A DNA stretch of 64,000 nt from an uncultured Eubacteriales bacterium (GTDB taxonomy: Bacteria > Bacillota > Clostridia > Peptostreptococcales > Anaerovoracaceae). Location of the stretch: NCBI GenBank assembly GCA_902763505.1, contig CACWSO010000003.1, positions 82,413-146,412 on the forward strand, written 5' to 3'. This document shows, in pieces, positions 17,671 through 26,977 of the stretch. The notes under the pieces were generated by a model. The model had not been told where the DNA came from and searched no databases. It saw nothing but the letters and a program-made list of their open reading frames with translations. The position numbers and the translations under genes were made by a program. Position 1 is the first letter of the stretch, and every line of letters begins with the position of its first letter.

Positions 17671-19416
17671 ATGACTGATTTGCAGGAAAGAATGCTGCTC
17701 CTTCTCAAGGAGATCGATGAAATCTGCAGAAAACATGAAATCAAATACTTTCTTTTTGCCGGGACTGCACTAGGCGCAGCAAGGCACAAAGGCTTCATTC
17801 CATGGGATGATGATACGGACATTATCATGGATTTGCAGAACTACGAACGTTTTCTGGGCATCATCAAAGAGGAGCTGCCGGAAGACAGAGCCATCGACTG
17901 GGTGACCGAGGATCCTGAGTATTTGTTTACGTATGCCAGATATATCGACACCAGTTCCACAGCCCTTCAGCGGCACACCGTTTTTGGCGGCTGCAAACCA
18001 GGCGTGAAAGTAGATATTTTCTGCGCAGTGCCGACGTTTTCGGATGAAGCGCTTCGTGAAAAGCACAAGATGGATGTGCTCGGATTCGCCGAGGTTCTGT
18101 GTACCACAGGAAGAATGGGGATGTATCGTCCAACGGGATTCTACGGCGTATTTGAACGGGAGAAGAAAAAACTGCAGAGGGCCGGCAGAAAGCAATATAT
18201 CGAGGACAACCTTCATGAACTGATGCATCGGGCGGATGGAGAAACAGAGAAATGTCTACTCTTCTCCGGCATGATGTCGAACACGAAGACCTATGACAGC
18301 TGTATCTTTGACGAAGCAGTCTACGTACCTTATGAAGATACACAGCTGCCGATTTCCAAATACAATGATCTGTTCACCACGCAGCACATTGCTGAAAGCT
18401 GGCCGGATCTGCCGCCGCATCTGGAGAGACCGCGGCATATGATGTTCGTCGATTTGGACAAACCATATCCGGTCTATATGGAACGGCTCTTCCATCAGGC
18501 CGATGCGAAGAAAGCGAAAGAAGCCTCCATCAAACGAAAGGAAAACAATCTCTTTGAAAGAGAAGAATACCGTGATGTTCTGATCAACAATCAAAAGATC
18601 CGGAATCTGGTTGTGGAGATGGATGTAAAAGAGCGCTTCGCAAGACGTGATCCGGAGCTATCTGCCGACCAGATGGCAGAGATGCTCGACAGATATATTG
18701 ATGCGCAGATGGAGGGCCTGAACAAGACTTTCGGTCTCTGCGTTGACGCAGGAGATGAAATCCTGCATACGGCGCTCAATACATTAATCGAACTCGGCAG
18801 ATACTATGATGCGAAATCCATTATCCGGACTTGCACCGCAGCAGGCGCAATCAGCGCAGATGATGCCTTTGCGAAAGGAATCACGGCAAAAGCGGATCGC
18901 AGCGCAGCGATGATGGAAGCCGCATTCCGGTACGGAAACCGCGCGGAGGCAAAAGAACTGCTGGAAGCCGCGGAAGAACTGCAAGGCACAGTCCCTTATC
19001 AAGCTGTCCAATATTGGCTGGAGCAGGGGGAAGGCGTGCCGGGATACAAGGCGTATTTGAAAGCCTTCGGAGAACCAAAGAACGGATTTGTCCTCCAGGA
19101 GATGATTGAGGATGGCATGCCAATCGACAGCATCTTCGAAGTAGAGGAAACAGAGACGCCTTCTTCCAGCACAACGATGCTTCGGACGACGGTCAACGCT
19201 CTCATGACCGGGAAGCCTGCGAAAAAGCCGAACCTGTGGAGCGATGCAGTGACGCAGACAGCATTTGTGAAAGAGGCAGAACAGCGCGGGTTACTGTCAA
19301 AACAGAACAAGAAACGGTATAAGAAATATAGGCTTTGGAAGAAGATGAAGAAGCAGAAGGCGGAAGACATCTTCAACGCTTATGCGAAAACTTTTGTAGA
19401 ATTGGAACAGATTTAG
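17671..19416 (+). CDS. LicD family phosphotransferase with helical C-terminal extension
   Basis: 581 residues from the ATG at 17671, preceded by GGAGGT at 17658-17663. The LicD motif FAGTALGAARHKGFIPWDDDTDI (about 29-51) holds the Asp residues that bind metal and nucleotide. The LicD C-terminal element is at about 210-255 (VYVPYEDTQLPISKY). LicD proteins move phosphocholine or another phospho-alcohol from a CDP donor onto teichoic acid or capsule sugars. About 300 further residues are helical and resemble the middle part of the 1107-residue LicD protein at 45875 (for example DAGDEILHTALNTLIELGR against DIGDELLSTALRIMIRDGR), so the two are paralogues. The alcohol transferred is unknown. Confidence 0.88.
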   Translation: MTDLQERMLLLLKEIDEICRKHEIKYFLFAGTALGAARHKGFIPWDDDTDIIMDLQNYERFLGIIKEELPEDRAIDWVTEDPEYLFTYARYIDTSSTALQRHTVFGGCKPGVKVDIFCAVPTFSDEALREKHKMDVLGFAEVLCTTGRMGMYRPTGFYGVFEREKKKLQRAGRKQYIEDNLHELMHRADGETEKCLLFSGMMSNTKTYDSCIFDEAVYVPYEDTQLPISKYNDLFTTQHIAESWPDLPPHLERPRHMMFVDLDKPYPVYMERLFHQADAKKAKEASIKRKENNLFEREEYRDVLINNQKIRNLVVEMDVKERFARRDPELSADQMAEMLDRYIDAQMEGLNKTFGLCVDAGDEILHTALNTLIELGRYYDAKSIIRTCTAAGAISADDAFAKGITAKADRSAAMMEAAFRYGNRAEAKELLEAAEELQGTVPYQAVQYWLEQGEGVPGYKAYLKAFGEPKNGFVLQEMIEDGMPIDSIFEVEETETPSSSTTMLRTTVNALMTGKPAKKPNLWSDAVTQTAFVKEAEQRGLLSKQNKKRYKKYRLWKKMKKQKAEDIFNAYAKTFVELEQI

Positions 19417-19425
19417 AAGAGAACC

Positions 19426-21432
19426 ATGAACGCAGTCAAAAAGAAACTAAGAACCATTTATAAGCGCAACATCGACATAGATGAAACGTTCACAGATGTC
19501 GTGAAACGGAAACTATCGACAAATGGATATGTCAAACAGAAGCTGACAGGCGGAAGCAGCACTCAGAATAAAGTCGATGAGACAGTGGGAAGCCTATGCA
19601 GCAAACTGGGAGTCGATATTCCTAAAGAGTTTAAGTGGGCTGACGCCAATACACCTGTGAATAGAGTCTGCTATGCAGTATCTTTGCTTAAGGAAGGAGA
19701 AGCGCTGTTCCTTTCTAACAGGAGAACGGAGTTCTATCCGAGTATTCTGAAGAGCGCTATAGCGAAAGGTGTCGTCGTCATCTTCGCCGATCCTGAGTAT
19801 TTCGCCAAATCAGAAGCAGATGCAGAGCCGTATCCAATCATCTTCGTGAAAGATGGTATGCAGAAGTTTCGGGATTACTATGCGCCATACCGTAAAGCTT
19901 ATAAGGGAACAGTCATCGGCATTACCGGCTCCGTTGGAAAGACAACAACAAAAGGGTATGTCAGCGCTGTCGTAAGACAGAAGTATCCGACATTCACAAA
20001 CAGTTTTAATTACAATTCCAGCCATAATGTAGCAGAAAATATTCTGAACAAGGCGACCCCAGGGTATAAAGCTTTTATCCAGGAAATTGGGGGCGGAAGC
20101 ATCAATGCGGTGAAAAATTCATCAGAGATTCTGAAACCGGACATCGCCATCGTCACCAATGTCAAACCGCATCATCTGAATAATTACAAGACCATTGAGA
20201 ACGTCTTCGATGACAAAATCTATCTGGTAAGAAATATGACGCCGGGCGGCACAGCGGTTGTCAACTTCGATGATAACAGACTGGCAGAGTATTCCTATGA
20301 ATGCAATGTCGTCTCCTTCGGCATCGAAACAGAGCGTGATGTTGACTACCGAGCAGTGAATATTGAACAGATTGGCAACATTCTCAAGATGGATGTTGTT
20401 CACGAAGGTAAGGCGACAACTGTGGAGTCGACTATCACAGGAAAGCACAACGCCTACAATATTCTGGCTGCTTTCGCAGTGGGCAAGATCATGCACATCA
20501 AAGAAGAGGATATTATCGAGGGGATTCGCGAGTACAGCGCTTCCGGCACACGGCAGAACGTAGTGCAGTATGGTGGCAACGCTTTGTTCATGGACTGCTA
20601 TAACGTCTGCAATGAAACCATCATCAAGTCGGTGGAGATTCTAGAGGAAATGGAAGTCCCGGAAGGCGGCAGAAGAATCGCTATCGTCGGTGGCGAAAAT
20701 AAGCTGGGCGATATGAGAGTCGAAAAGACAGAGGAACTGGGCATGGAACTTGCCAAGTCCAAAGTAGACAGAATCGTATGTTTCGGCAGCGACAATATGG
20801 AGGAAAGTGCTCTGAACCGTTTCGGTGACGCCCCAAAACTCTATGAAACACTAATTGCCAATGGCTTTGAGAATACAGATCTTGTATTAGGCTTTGACAA
20901 TCTCGTCGAGTACATGGAGAAAGAAATCGAGCCGAACGACGCAGTCTTGTTCAAATGCATCGTCTATCTGAATATGGCGGCAGCAATCGATAAGGTGTTC
21001 GGCACCGGATACTGCCTCGGCCAGAAGGAATCCCGCAGAGGGCGCAAAAGCAAGACAATAGACGGATTTACAGGTATCGTGCTCAAGGATATGAACGAAG
21101 CGTATATTACGGATGTCAGCGATAAGCTGCTCACATCGAAATTCGTCAAAATCCCTGACGAGTTTGATGGGTATCCGATCTTCGCACTTAAAAAAGGCTT
21201 GTTTGCCTATTCGGATGTGGAAAAAGTGGATTTGGGCAGCTCCGTTCAGCACATCGGTATCGGCGCATTCCGCGGCTGCAAGAAACTGCAGGAAGTCATC
21301 ATTCCGGATTCCGTGAAATACATTCGATCCGGTGCCTTCAAAGAGTGCAAAAAACTCAAGTCTGTCAAGCTTGGAACAGGTATTGTGCAGGTCGACAAAG
21401 AAGCGTTCGAACCATGGACGGAAATCAGATAA
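19426..21432 (+). CDS. MurF-like Mur ligase fused to BspA-type leucine-rich repeats
   Basis: 668 residues. Residues about 85-540 match a Mur ligase of the MurF branch: GITGSVGKTTTKG for ATP at about 165, NYNSSHNVAENIL, a GKHNAYNILAAFAVG block, and MDCYNVCNETI, which corresponds to the MurF DSYNANPxSM motif. Residues about 572-668 form three BspA/LRR_5 units (FVKIPDEFDGYPIFALKKGLF and later IGIGAFRGCKKLQEVIIPDS). No signal peptide is visible, so the repeats should be cytoplasmic, which is unusual for BspA repeats. A housekeeping MurF would not carry them, so this is probably a dedicated ligase joining an amino acid or peptide to a locus product (inference). Confidence 0.82.
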   Translation: MNAVKKKLRTIYKRNIDIDETFTDVVKRKLSTNGYVKQKLTGGSSTQNKVDETVGSLCSKLGVDIPKEFKWADANTPVNRVCYAVSLLKEGEALFLSNRRTEFYPSILKSAIAKGVVVIFADPEYFAKSEADAEPYPIIFVKDGMQKFRDYYAPYRKAYKGTVIGITGSVGKTTTKGYVSAVVRQKYPTFTNSFNYNSSHNVAENILNKATPGYKAFIQEIGGGSINAVKNSSEILKPDIAIVTNVKPHHLNNYKTIENVFDDKIYLVRNMTPGGTAVVNFDDNRLAEYSYECNVVSFGIETERDVDYRAVNIEQIGNILKMDVVHEGKATTVESTITGKHNAYNILAAFAVGKIMHIKEEDIIEGIREYSASGTRQNVVQYGGNALFMDCYNVCNETIIKSVEILEEMEVPEGGRRIAIVGGENKLGDMRVEKTEELGMELAKSKVDRIVCFGSDNMEESALNRFGDAPKLYETLIANGFENTDLVLGFDNLVEYMEKEIEPNDAVLFKCIVYLNMAAAIDKVFGTGYCLGQKESRRGRKSKTIDGFTGIVLKDMNEAYITDVSDKLLTSKFVKIPDEFDGYPIFALKKGLFAYSDVEKVDLGSSVQHIGIGAFRGCKKLQEVIIPDSVKYIRSGAFKECKKLKSVKLGTGIVQVDKEAFEPWTEIR

Positions 21433-21460
21433 AACACTTTATTTTATGGGAAAAATAAGG

Positions 21461-21466
21461 TATAAT
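21461..21466 (+). promoter_or_regulatory. Candidate -10 box upstream of the L,D-transpeptidase gene
   Basis: TATAAT, 53 bases before the ATG at 21519, in an A/T-rich gap after the MurF-like gene. The -35 region (near TTTATT at 21438) is weak. Confidence 0.5.
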
Positions 21467-21518
21467 AATAAAGCTAGTTAAAACGATAGTGAAAGAGGTT
21501 TTAGAGGGAGTTCACATT

Positions 21519-22754
21519 ATGAAGAAATTATCGGTATTAGTTGCATTGATTATGGCAATTACAGTCTTCTGGATTCCAGGACAGAGTGTATTTGCTACTG
21601 AGAACGAAGGAGATAGCGAAGCCGTCGTTGAGGCACAGGCTGATGAAGATGGGTGGACTGTTACATTTGATTCTGATGGCGGAACTGCAATTGATCCACA
21701 GAATGTAGTTGATAATGGGAAAGCCACAAGGCCTGCAGATCCTACAAAACCAGCAGATGCAAATTACACATATACTTTTGAAAACTGGTATGAAGGGGAG
21801 TCTGCAACACCATATGATTTTGATACGCTAGTAACGCGCAATATTACACTTAAAGCAAAATGGACTCAAACTGCGATTGTTCCAACATTCAATCTGGGTT
21901 CGGTTTCGGTTAATCAGACAGCAGCCACTTTCAACTGGTCCTGGACGAATGGCACAGGAACAGTGGTTATTCAATTATATAGAAGTGCCATAAAAGACAG
22001 AACTAGTTCATATTCTTATAATCAAAAAATTACCAACGCATACACTTTCTCAGGGTTGAGTGATGGAACCGTATATAACTACATCATTACAGCCACTCCA
22101 AACGGCGGAAGTGCTGAAACCTATACGGGATCCATAACAACAGCTGCTAAGAAGTATAGCGGGTGGTATACTGAGGGTACAAATAAGTATTATTATATTA
22201 AGGGCGTAAAGCAGAGAGAAAAAGAGGTTAAACTGAGTGCCGATAGTTCCCAGCTGTATCATTATTTCGATTGCAACGGCGTTTTCAAGGGTCGCAGAGA
22301 CTATATGTACAGCAGAATCAAGGGACTGTCAAGCAAGACGTATCTGATTTGCGTTGACAGAACAAACAACGTTGTCTGCGTTTACAAGGGCGGCAAGAAT
22401 AAGTGGTATCCATACAAGTATTGGAGCTGCGTAACAGGAAGAATGAAGAAGGGTGATTATCATCCAACGCCATTAGGAACGTATAAGGTTAAATCAAGAA
22501 AGATGACCTTCAGCGGATATGGAATTCCTGAAAAGAAGAAGAACCGCTATTCTGTATGGTACTGTACTAGATTCAAGGGTTCTATTTTCTTCCACTCACA
22601 GCTGTATAAGTATAAGTCAAAATCAAGCTTCATCCCTGGTGGGGCAGCAATGGGAATAAATGCTTCACACGGCTGCATCAGACTGCATAAAGCAAATGCT
22701 GCCTGGGTTTATAAGAACTGCAAAAAGGGAACAACTGTAGTTGTTATTCAGTAG
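21519..22754 (+). CDS. Secreted L,D-transpeptidase (YkuD) with InlB-type B repeat
   Basis: 411 residues from the ATG at 21519, preceded by GAGGGAG; an in-frame GTG at 21489 lacks a site. A signal peptide (MKKLSVLVALIMAITVFW, ending near VFA) is followed by a Listeria-Bacteroides B repeat (VTFDSDGGTAIDPQ to ITLKAKWT, about 45-115), an FN3-like region (about 120-215) and a YkuD domain. The catalytic motif is ASHGCIRLH, with Cys at about 386 and a His in FFHSQLY upstream. The enzyme would make 3-3 peptidoglycan cross-links or attach proteins to the wall. It has its own candidate promoter and a strong terminator, so it is probably an independent transcription unit within the locus. Confidence 0.93.
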   Translation: MKKLSVLVALIMAITVFWIPGQSVFATENEGDSEAVVEAQADEDGWTVTFDSDGGTAIDPQNVVDNGKATRPADPTKPADANYTYTFENWYEGESATPYDFDTLVTRNITLKAKWTQTAIVPTFNLGSVSVNQTAATFNWSWTNGTGTVVIQLYRSAIKDRTSSYSYNQKITNAYTFSGLSDGTVYNYIITATPNGGSAETYTGSITTAAKKYSGWYTEGTNKYYYIKGVKQREKEVKLSADSSQLYHYFDCNGVFKGRRDYMYSRIKGLSSKTYLICVDRTNNVVCVYKGGKNKWYPYKYWSCVTGRMKKGDYHPTPLGTYKVKSRKMTFSGYGIPEKKKNRYSVWYCTRFKGSIFFHSQLYKYKSKSSFIPGGAAMGINASHGCIRLHKANAAWVYKNCKKGTTVVVIQ

Positions 22755-22769
22755 CAATATTGAGTGAAT

Positions 22770-22799
22770 AAACCTTCTGACAGTATTGTCAGAAGGTTT
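22770..22799 (+). terminator. Strong hairpin terminator after the L,D-transpeptidase gene
   Basis: A 13-bp perfect inverted repeat (AAACCTTCTGACA / TGTCAGAAGGTTT) with a GTAT loop, followed by CATTTTA. It lies only 17 bases before the wecE start, so it could also act as an attenuator for the genes downstream. Confidence 0.85.
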
Positions 22800-22816
22800 C
22801 ATTTTATGGAGAGAAA

Positions 22817-23944
22817 ATGATACCGTTTAATAAATCGTTTTTTTGGAACAAACAAGTTGATTATATCAAAGAAGCCATTGACGATAACAAGCTGAGCGGT
22901 GATGGAATCTTTACCAAACGCTGTGACGCGTGGATTGAAGAGAATACAGGAACAGAGAAAGCACTTTTGACCACGTCCTGCAGCACTGCTTTGGAGATGG
23001 CAGCGCTTTTGTTGGATATCCGCCCAGGGGATGAAGTTATCATGCCTTCCTACACGTTTGTGTCGACAGCAAACGCTTTTGTTATGCGAGGCGCTGAAAT
23101 CGTATTTGTCGATATCAGACCGGACACTCAGAATATTGATGAGAAATTGATTGAAGATGCAATTACAGATAAAACAAAAGCAATCGTTCCCGTTCATTAC
23201 GCAGGTGTCGGCTGTGAAATGGATGAAATCCTCAGAATTGCGGATGCACACAATCTCAGTGTAGTGGAGGATGCGGCGCAGGGTGTGATGGCATCATACA
23301 AGGGCAGAGCACTCGGCAGCATCGGTGATTTCGGCTGTTTTAGCTTTCACGAGACTAAAAACTACAGCATGGGTGAAGGCGGCGCGATTCTCATCAACAA
23401 CCCTGATTATGTTGAAATGGCGGAGATCGTACGTGAGAAAGGAACAGACAGAAGTCGATTCCTGCGCGGTCAGGTCGACAAGTATTCGTGGGTTGAAAAA
23501 GGTTCTTCCTATCTACCTAGTGAACTCAACGCGGCATATCTCATGCCGCAACTTGAAATTGCGGAAGAAATCAATGAGAACAGACTAGCAAGCTGGAAAC
23601 TATACTATGAATTACTTGAACCGCTTAAGGACAGAGAACTGATTGAACTCCCATACATTCCTGGCGAGTGCAAGCATAACGCGCACATGTTCTATATCAA
23701 GGTTAAAGATATTGAGGAACGCACAAAGCTGATCGCACATCTTAAAGAAAATGAAATTTCGGCAGTATTCCATTATGTGCCGCTGCACTCATCAAAAGCA
23801 GGACAGAAGTACGGAAGATTCCACGGCGAAGACAAATATACAACGAAAGAAAGCGAACGGCTATTGCGACTCCCTATGTTTTATGCACTAAAGGGAGAAG
23901 AAGTTGAGAAGATAGCGAAGACAATCATAGGTTTTTATAAATAA
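22817..23944 (+). CDS. wecE: dTDP-4-amino-4,6-dideoxygalactose transaminase (WecE/RffA-like)
   Basis: 375 residues, end-to-end similar in my memory to E. coli WecE: the start MIPFNKSFF, LLLDIRPGDEVIMPSYTF, VFVDIRPDTQNIDE, the PLP-lysine motif FSFHETKNYS (Lys181), FRGQVDKYSW and the end motif TTKESERLLRLPMFY. The enzyme transfers an amino group from glutamate to dTDP-4-keto-6-deoxyglucose, giving dTDP-4-amino-4,6-dideoxy-D-galactose. The two enzymes that supply this substrate, RmlA and RmlB, are encoded at 32981 and 33856, while rmlC and rmlD (rhamnose) are not in the window. Other 4-keto sugar transaminases are the main alternative. Confidence 0.92.
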   Translation: MIPFNKSFFWNKQVDYIKEAIDDNKLSGDGIFTKRCDAWIEENTGTEKALLTTSCSTALEMAALLLDIRPGDEVIMPSYTFVSTANAFVMRGAEIVFVDIRPDTQNIDEKLIEDAITDKTKAIVPVHYAGVGCEMDEILRIADAHNLSVVEDAAQGVMASYKGRALGSIGDFGCFSFHETKNYSMGEGGAILINNPDYVEMAEIVREKGTDRSRFLRGQVDKYSWVEKGSSYLPSELNAAYLMPQLEIAEEINENRLASWKLYYELLEPLKDRELIELPYIPGECKHNAHMFYIKVKDIEERTKLIAHLKENEISAVFHYVPLHSSKAGQKYGRFHGEDKYTTKESERLLRLPMFYALKGEEVEKIAKTIIGFYK

Positions 23945-23960
23945 CATTCGGAGGTAGCTC

Positions 23961-24350
23961 ATGAAAAAGGTAATAACATATGGAACATTCGATTTGCTTC
24001 ATTATGGACATGTGAACCTTCTGCAAAGAGCGAAAGAATTAGGAGATTATCTCATTGTTGCGATTTCAACAGATGAGTTCAATTGGAATATGAAAAACAA
24101 GAAGTGCTATTTTTCTTATGAGGAAAGGAAACGTCTTGTTGAAGCCATCAGATATGTAGATCTTGTCATACCAGAAGAGAGTTGGGAGCAGAAAGTCAAC
24201 GACGTCAAGGAATTCAAGGTAGATACTTTCGTCATTGGCGATGATTGGGAAGGGAAATTCGACTTTCTCAAGGAGTATTGTGATGTAGTGTATCTACCAA
24301 GGACACCGGAAATTTCAACGACGCAGATTAAAAAAGATCTCAAAAAATGA
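23961..24350 (+). CDS. tagD: Glycerol-3-phosphate cytidylyltransferase
   Basis: 129 residues, the size of TagD. HYGH at residues 14-17 is the nucleotide-binding HxGH motif, VIGDDWEGKF the second conserved block and RTPEISTTQI the third (usually RTEGISTT). It makes CDP-glycerol from CTP and glycerol-3-phosphate, the donor for TagB/TagF-type transferases such as those at 11409 and 29675. GGAGG precedes the ATG and the gene overlaps the following yfhO gene by ATGA. A second copy of this domain is fused to another protein at 49195. Confidence 0.93.
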   Translation: MKKVITYGTFDLLHYGHVNLLQRAKELGDYLIVAISTDEFNWNMKNKKCYFSYEERKRLVEAIRYVDLVIPEESWEQKVNDVKEFKVDTFVIGDDWEGKFDFLKEYCDVVYLPRTPEISTTQIKKDLKK

Positions 24351-26977
24351 AGGAAACCATAAAGCTTATCTTAATATATTCAGTTTTATTTGGGGTTCTT
24401 GCCGCAGGTATTTTTGTTCTGTTTATTCTCGCCCACAAATCCTTCATTCAATACGGAGACGGGTATAAGCAGGGGTACTTCTGGGTCATTGAAGTGCGAC
24501 AGCAACTACAGGATCTGGCAGCAGGAAAGGGCTTTCATTTTTGGTCATGGAGCAATGGCTTGGGTATGAACGCCCCTCTGGGATATATCATTGATCCATT
24601 CATGATTATAGCCGCCCTTTTTCCTCCGGGTGCCATTGAGCTGGGATATACGGTTTCAAATCTGTTGAAGTTATACTTTGGCGGACTTGTTTTTCTTATT
24701 TTTTGCAACTATGTGAATCTGGACGGGTATAAGTGTGTTGTAGGCTCTCTTTGCTATGCGTTCTCCGCATGGTTCATCGAAGTGGCTCTCTGCCAGAGTT
24801 CCCTGCTGATGAACGCTTATCTGTTCCCGCTCCTCGTACTGTCCGTGGAATGGGTGTACAGAAAAAGAAGTCCCGTTTTCTTTATTCTCGTGGTTGCATA
24901 CTACATGATGAGGACATTCTACTTCTCATACATGTCTGCCATCGTCATCATCCTTTACATTTTGCTTCGCTATTTCGCATACAGTGAGTTCAACGTAAAG
25001 GAGTACATAATCAATGCAGTAAAATTCATCTGCTACGGGATATGCGGATGTCTTATATCATTCATCACAATGCTTCCATATGTCAGTGAGATATATGATG
25101 CTTCAACAGACAGTTCGACAGATACCTCTTCAATACTGTTTGGACTCAGCTATTATATCGAGTTCGGAAAGCGACTTCTCGGTCAGGGCATGACCGACGA
25201 TTATCTTGACATCGGCGTCCCGGTCATCATTTTGTTGCTTCTGCCGATCGCAGTGAAGAAGATTTCTAAGAGCGAAACAGGAACGATCATGACGATCATT
25301 CTGTTTCCGATGATGCTTCTGCCATTTTTCTGCAGCATGTTCAATGCGTTTGGTTATCCGACGCTCAGATGGTCTTATACGTTTATCTTCTTTGCAGTCT
25401 GGGCGGCAGTAAACGTTTTAGACCTGCAGGAACTGCGGAAACGGAACAATCTTCTGCTGATGACAGTTTCTCTTGTTGTTATTGCAATCTGGTCCATGTG
25501 GCCAATATTGATACATGGACTCAGCTTCGAAACACCTACATCATTCTTTGTGCCATGGAATCTGTTTGCCGGCATAGTCATTTTGCTGTGTGTCGGTTTA
25601 GGAAGAAAATATCTCGTTGTTTTCTTTACGTTGGGAGCTCTTCTTATTGGCTGGAACTGGTCTTTCTACAAGAACATTGATGACTTTATGAGCAATGGAC
25701 GAATTGATGAACACCTTAAAACATCCACACAGAGAGTTGGCAGCCAGATCAGCGATGCAGAATTCTACAGAATCGATCAAGTAGACGGCATTACACTACA
25801 TCATGAAATGAAGTTCCCGGCGAATGAAAACGCATGGTGGCAAAACAAAGTCCTTTACACCTATGATTCGAAACTGCCTGCCAGACTGTTTGACTACAAC
25901 AAGTCCGTCGGCAACGACTATGGTTACTTTAAGAGAGTATATGTGCTGTCAAACGACAACAGAATGGGTCTGGATTATCTTGCAGGCGTACGTTATTTCC
26001 TGGGAGATGACCATAAGAACGGCTGGACAGGTTCGGATGAGTATGCAGGATACGGATTTGAATATTTCAATACAATCGATGATGTCAGTATTTACAAAAG
26101 CAGATATGATACGAGTCTTGGGTATGCATATGACAGATGCATTCCTGAAAGCGAATATATGAAGCTCTCGAGACTGGAACGGGAGCAGGCGCTCATGCAG
26201 GCTGCAGTAGTTCCAGATGGAACGAAGACGGATACCGTGCAAATCAGTCATTCGGATATTGAAACGAATATACGGGATATTACTTACAACGTAGCCGGCA
26301 AATCCGGTGCTGTTGTGAAAGGTAATACTATAACGACAGAAGTAGAAGATGCATATATCGATTTGAACGTGCAAGACGTTAAGAACAGTCAGCTTATTCT
26401 GTCATTTGACAATCTGCAGCGGACGGGATCTGCAGATATTAAAATTACAGCGACAAACGAAAAACTGTCACAGATGATTCTCAATGATGACAGCAATCAG
26501 ACAATTCCGAACAGATGTGATTATGATATTAATATGGGTTATTATGATGACTACAGCGGAACGATTCGTCTAACGTTTGCATATTCTGGTGAGTATACCT
26601 TTGATAAACTGTATCTCTCAGCGATGTCGGCAGATTTGTTCGATCAATATGCGAAAGTCAGACAGAAGAATCTGTATCATGTTACATCGTACGATGCAGA
26701 AACAGTAGAGGGAACGGTCAATCTTAAAAAAGACAGCATCGTCTACTTTTCGATTCCATCCTATCGGAATTGGGATGTCTATGTTGACGGTGTCAAGCAA
26801 GAAAGAATCGACAATGTAAACATTGCTTTTATGGGAGCAGAAGTTCCGGCAGGAGAGCATGAAGTGGTTCTGAAATACAGCCGCAGCATGATGAAATACG
26901 CAGCAACCGTTTCGCTCATTGGTGTCTTGTTGGCGGTGTTAATTTGTATAATCCAAAGACGCAGAAGAAAGATATGA
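24347..26977 (+). CDS. YfhO family membrane glycosyltransferase
   Basis: 876 residues, with about 11-12 membrane segments in the first 460 residues, a large extracellular C-terminal region and one last membrane helix near the end (about 848-868). The N-terminal QYGDGYKQGYF motif is typical of YfhO/GT-C-like enzymes. In B. subtilis and related Firmicutes YfhO works with CsbB, taking a sugar from undecaprenyl phosphate and adding it to teichoic acid outside the cell. A CsbB/GtrB-type transferase is at 34893. It starts in the ATGA overlap with tagD and is followed by a paralogue, also joined by ATGA. Confidence 0.9.
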   Translation: MKETIKLILIYSVLFGVLAAGIFVLFILAHKSFIQYGDGYKQGYFWVIEVRQQLQDLAAGKGFHFWSWSNGLGMNAPLGYIIDPFMIIAALFPPGAIELGYTVSNLLKLYFGGLVFLIFCNYVNLDGYKCVVGSLCYAFSAWFIEVALCQSSLLMNAYLFPLLVLSVEWVYRKRSPVFFILVVAYYMMRTFYFSYMSAIVIILYILLRYFAYSEFNVKEYIINAVKFICYGICGCLISFITMLPYVSEIYDASTDSSTDTSSILFGLSYYIEFGKRLLGQGMTDDYLDIGVPVIILLLLPIAVKKISKSETGTIMTIILFPMMLLPFFCSMFNAFGYPTLRWSYTFIFFAVWAAVNVLDLQELRKRNNLLLMTVSLVVIAIWSMWPILIHGLSFETPTSFFVPWNLFAGIVILLCVGLGRKYLVVFFTLGALLIGWNWSFYKNIDDFMSNGRIDEHLKTSTQRVGSQISDAEFYRIDQVDGITLHHEMKFPANENAWWQNKVLYTYDSKLPARLFDYNKSVGNDYGYFKRVYVLSNDNRMGLDYLAGVRYFLGDDHKNGWTGSDEYAGYGFEYFNTIDDVSIYKSRYDTSLGYAYDRCIPESEYMKLSRLEREQALMQAAVVPDGTKTDTVQISHSDIETNIRDITYNVAGKSGAVVKGNTITTEVEDAYIDLNVQDVKNSQLILSFDNLQRTGSADIKITATNEKLSQMILNDDSNQTIPNRCDYDINMGYYDDYSGTIRLTFAYSGEYTFDKLYLSAMSADLFDQYAKVRQKNLYHVTSYDAETVEGTVNLKKDSIVYFSIPSYRNWDVYVDGVKQERIDNVNIAFMGAEVPAGEHEVVLKYSRSMMKYAATVSLIGVLLAVLICIIQRRRRKI

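Noticed and set aside
17575-17736. Longer N-terminus for the divergent ATP-grasp gene (start at 17736)
   Set aside because: It would read through the divergent promoter region and into the licD coding region, whereas the ATG at 17574 has AGAGGA upstream.
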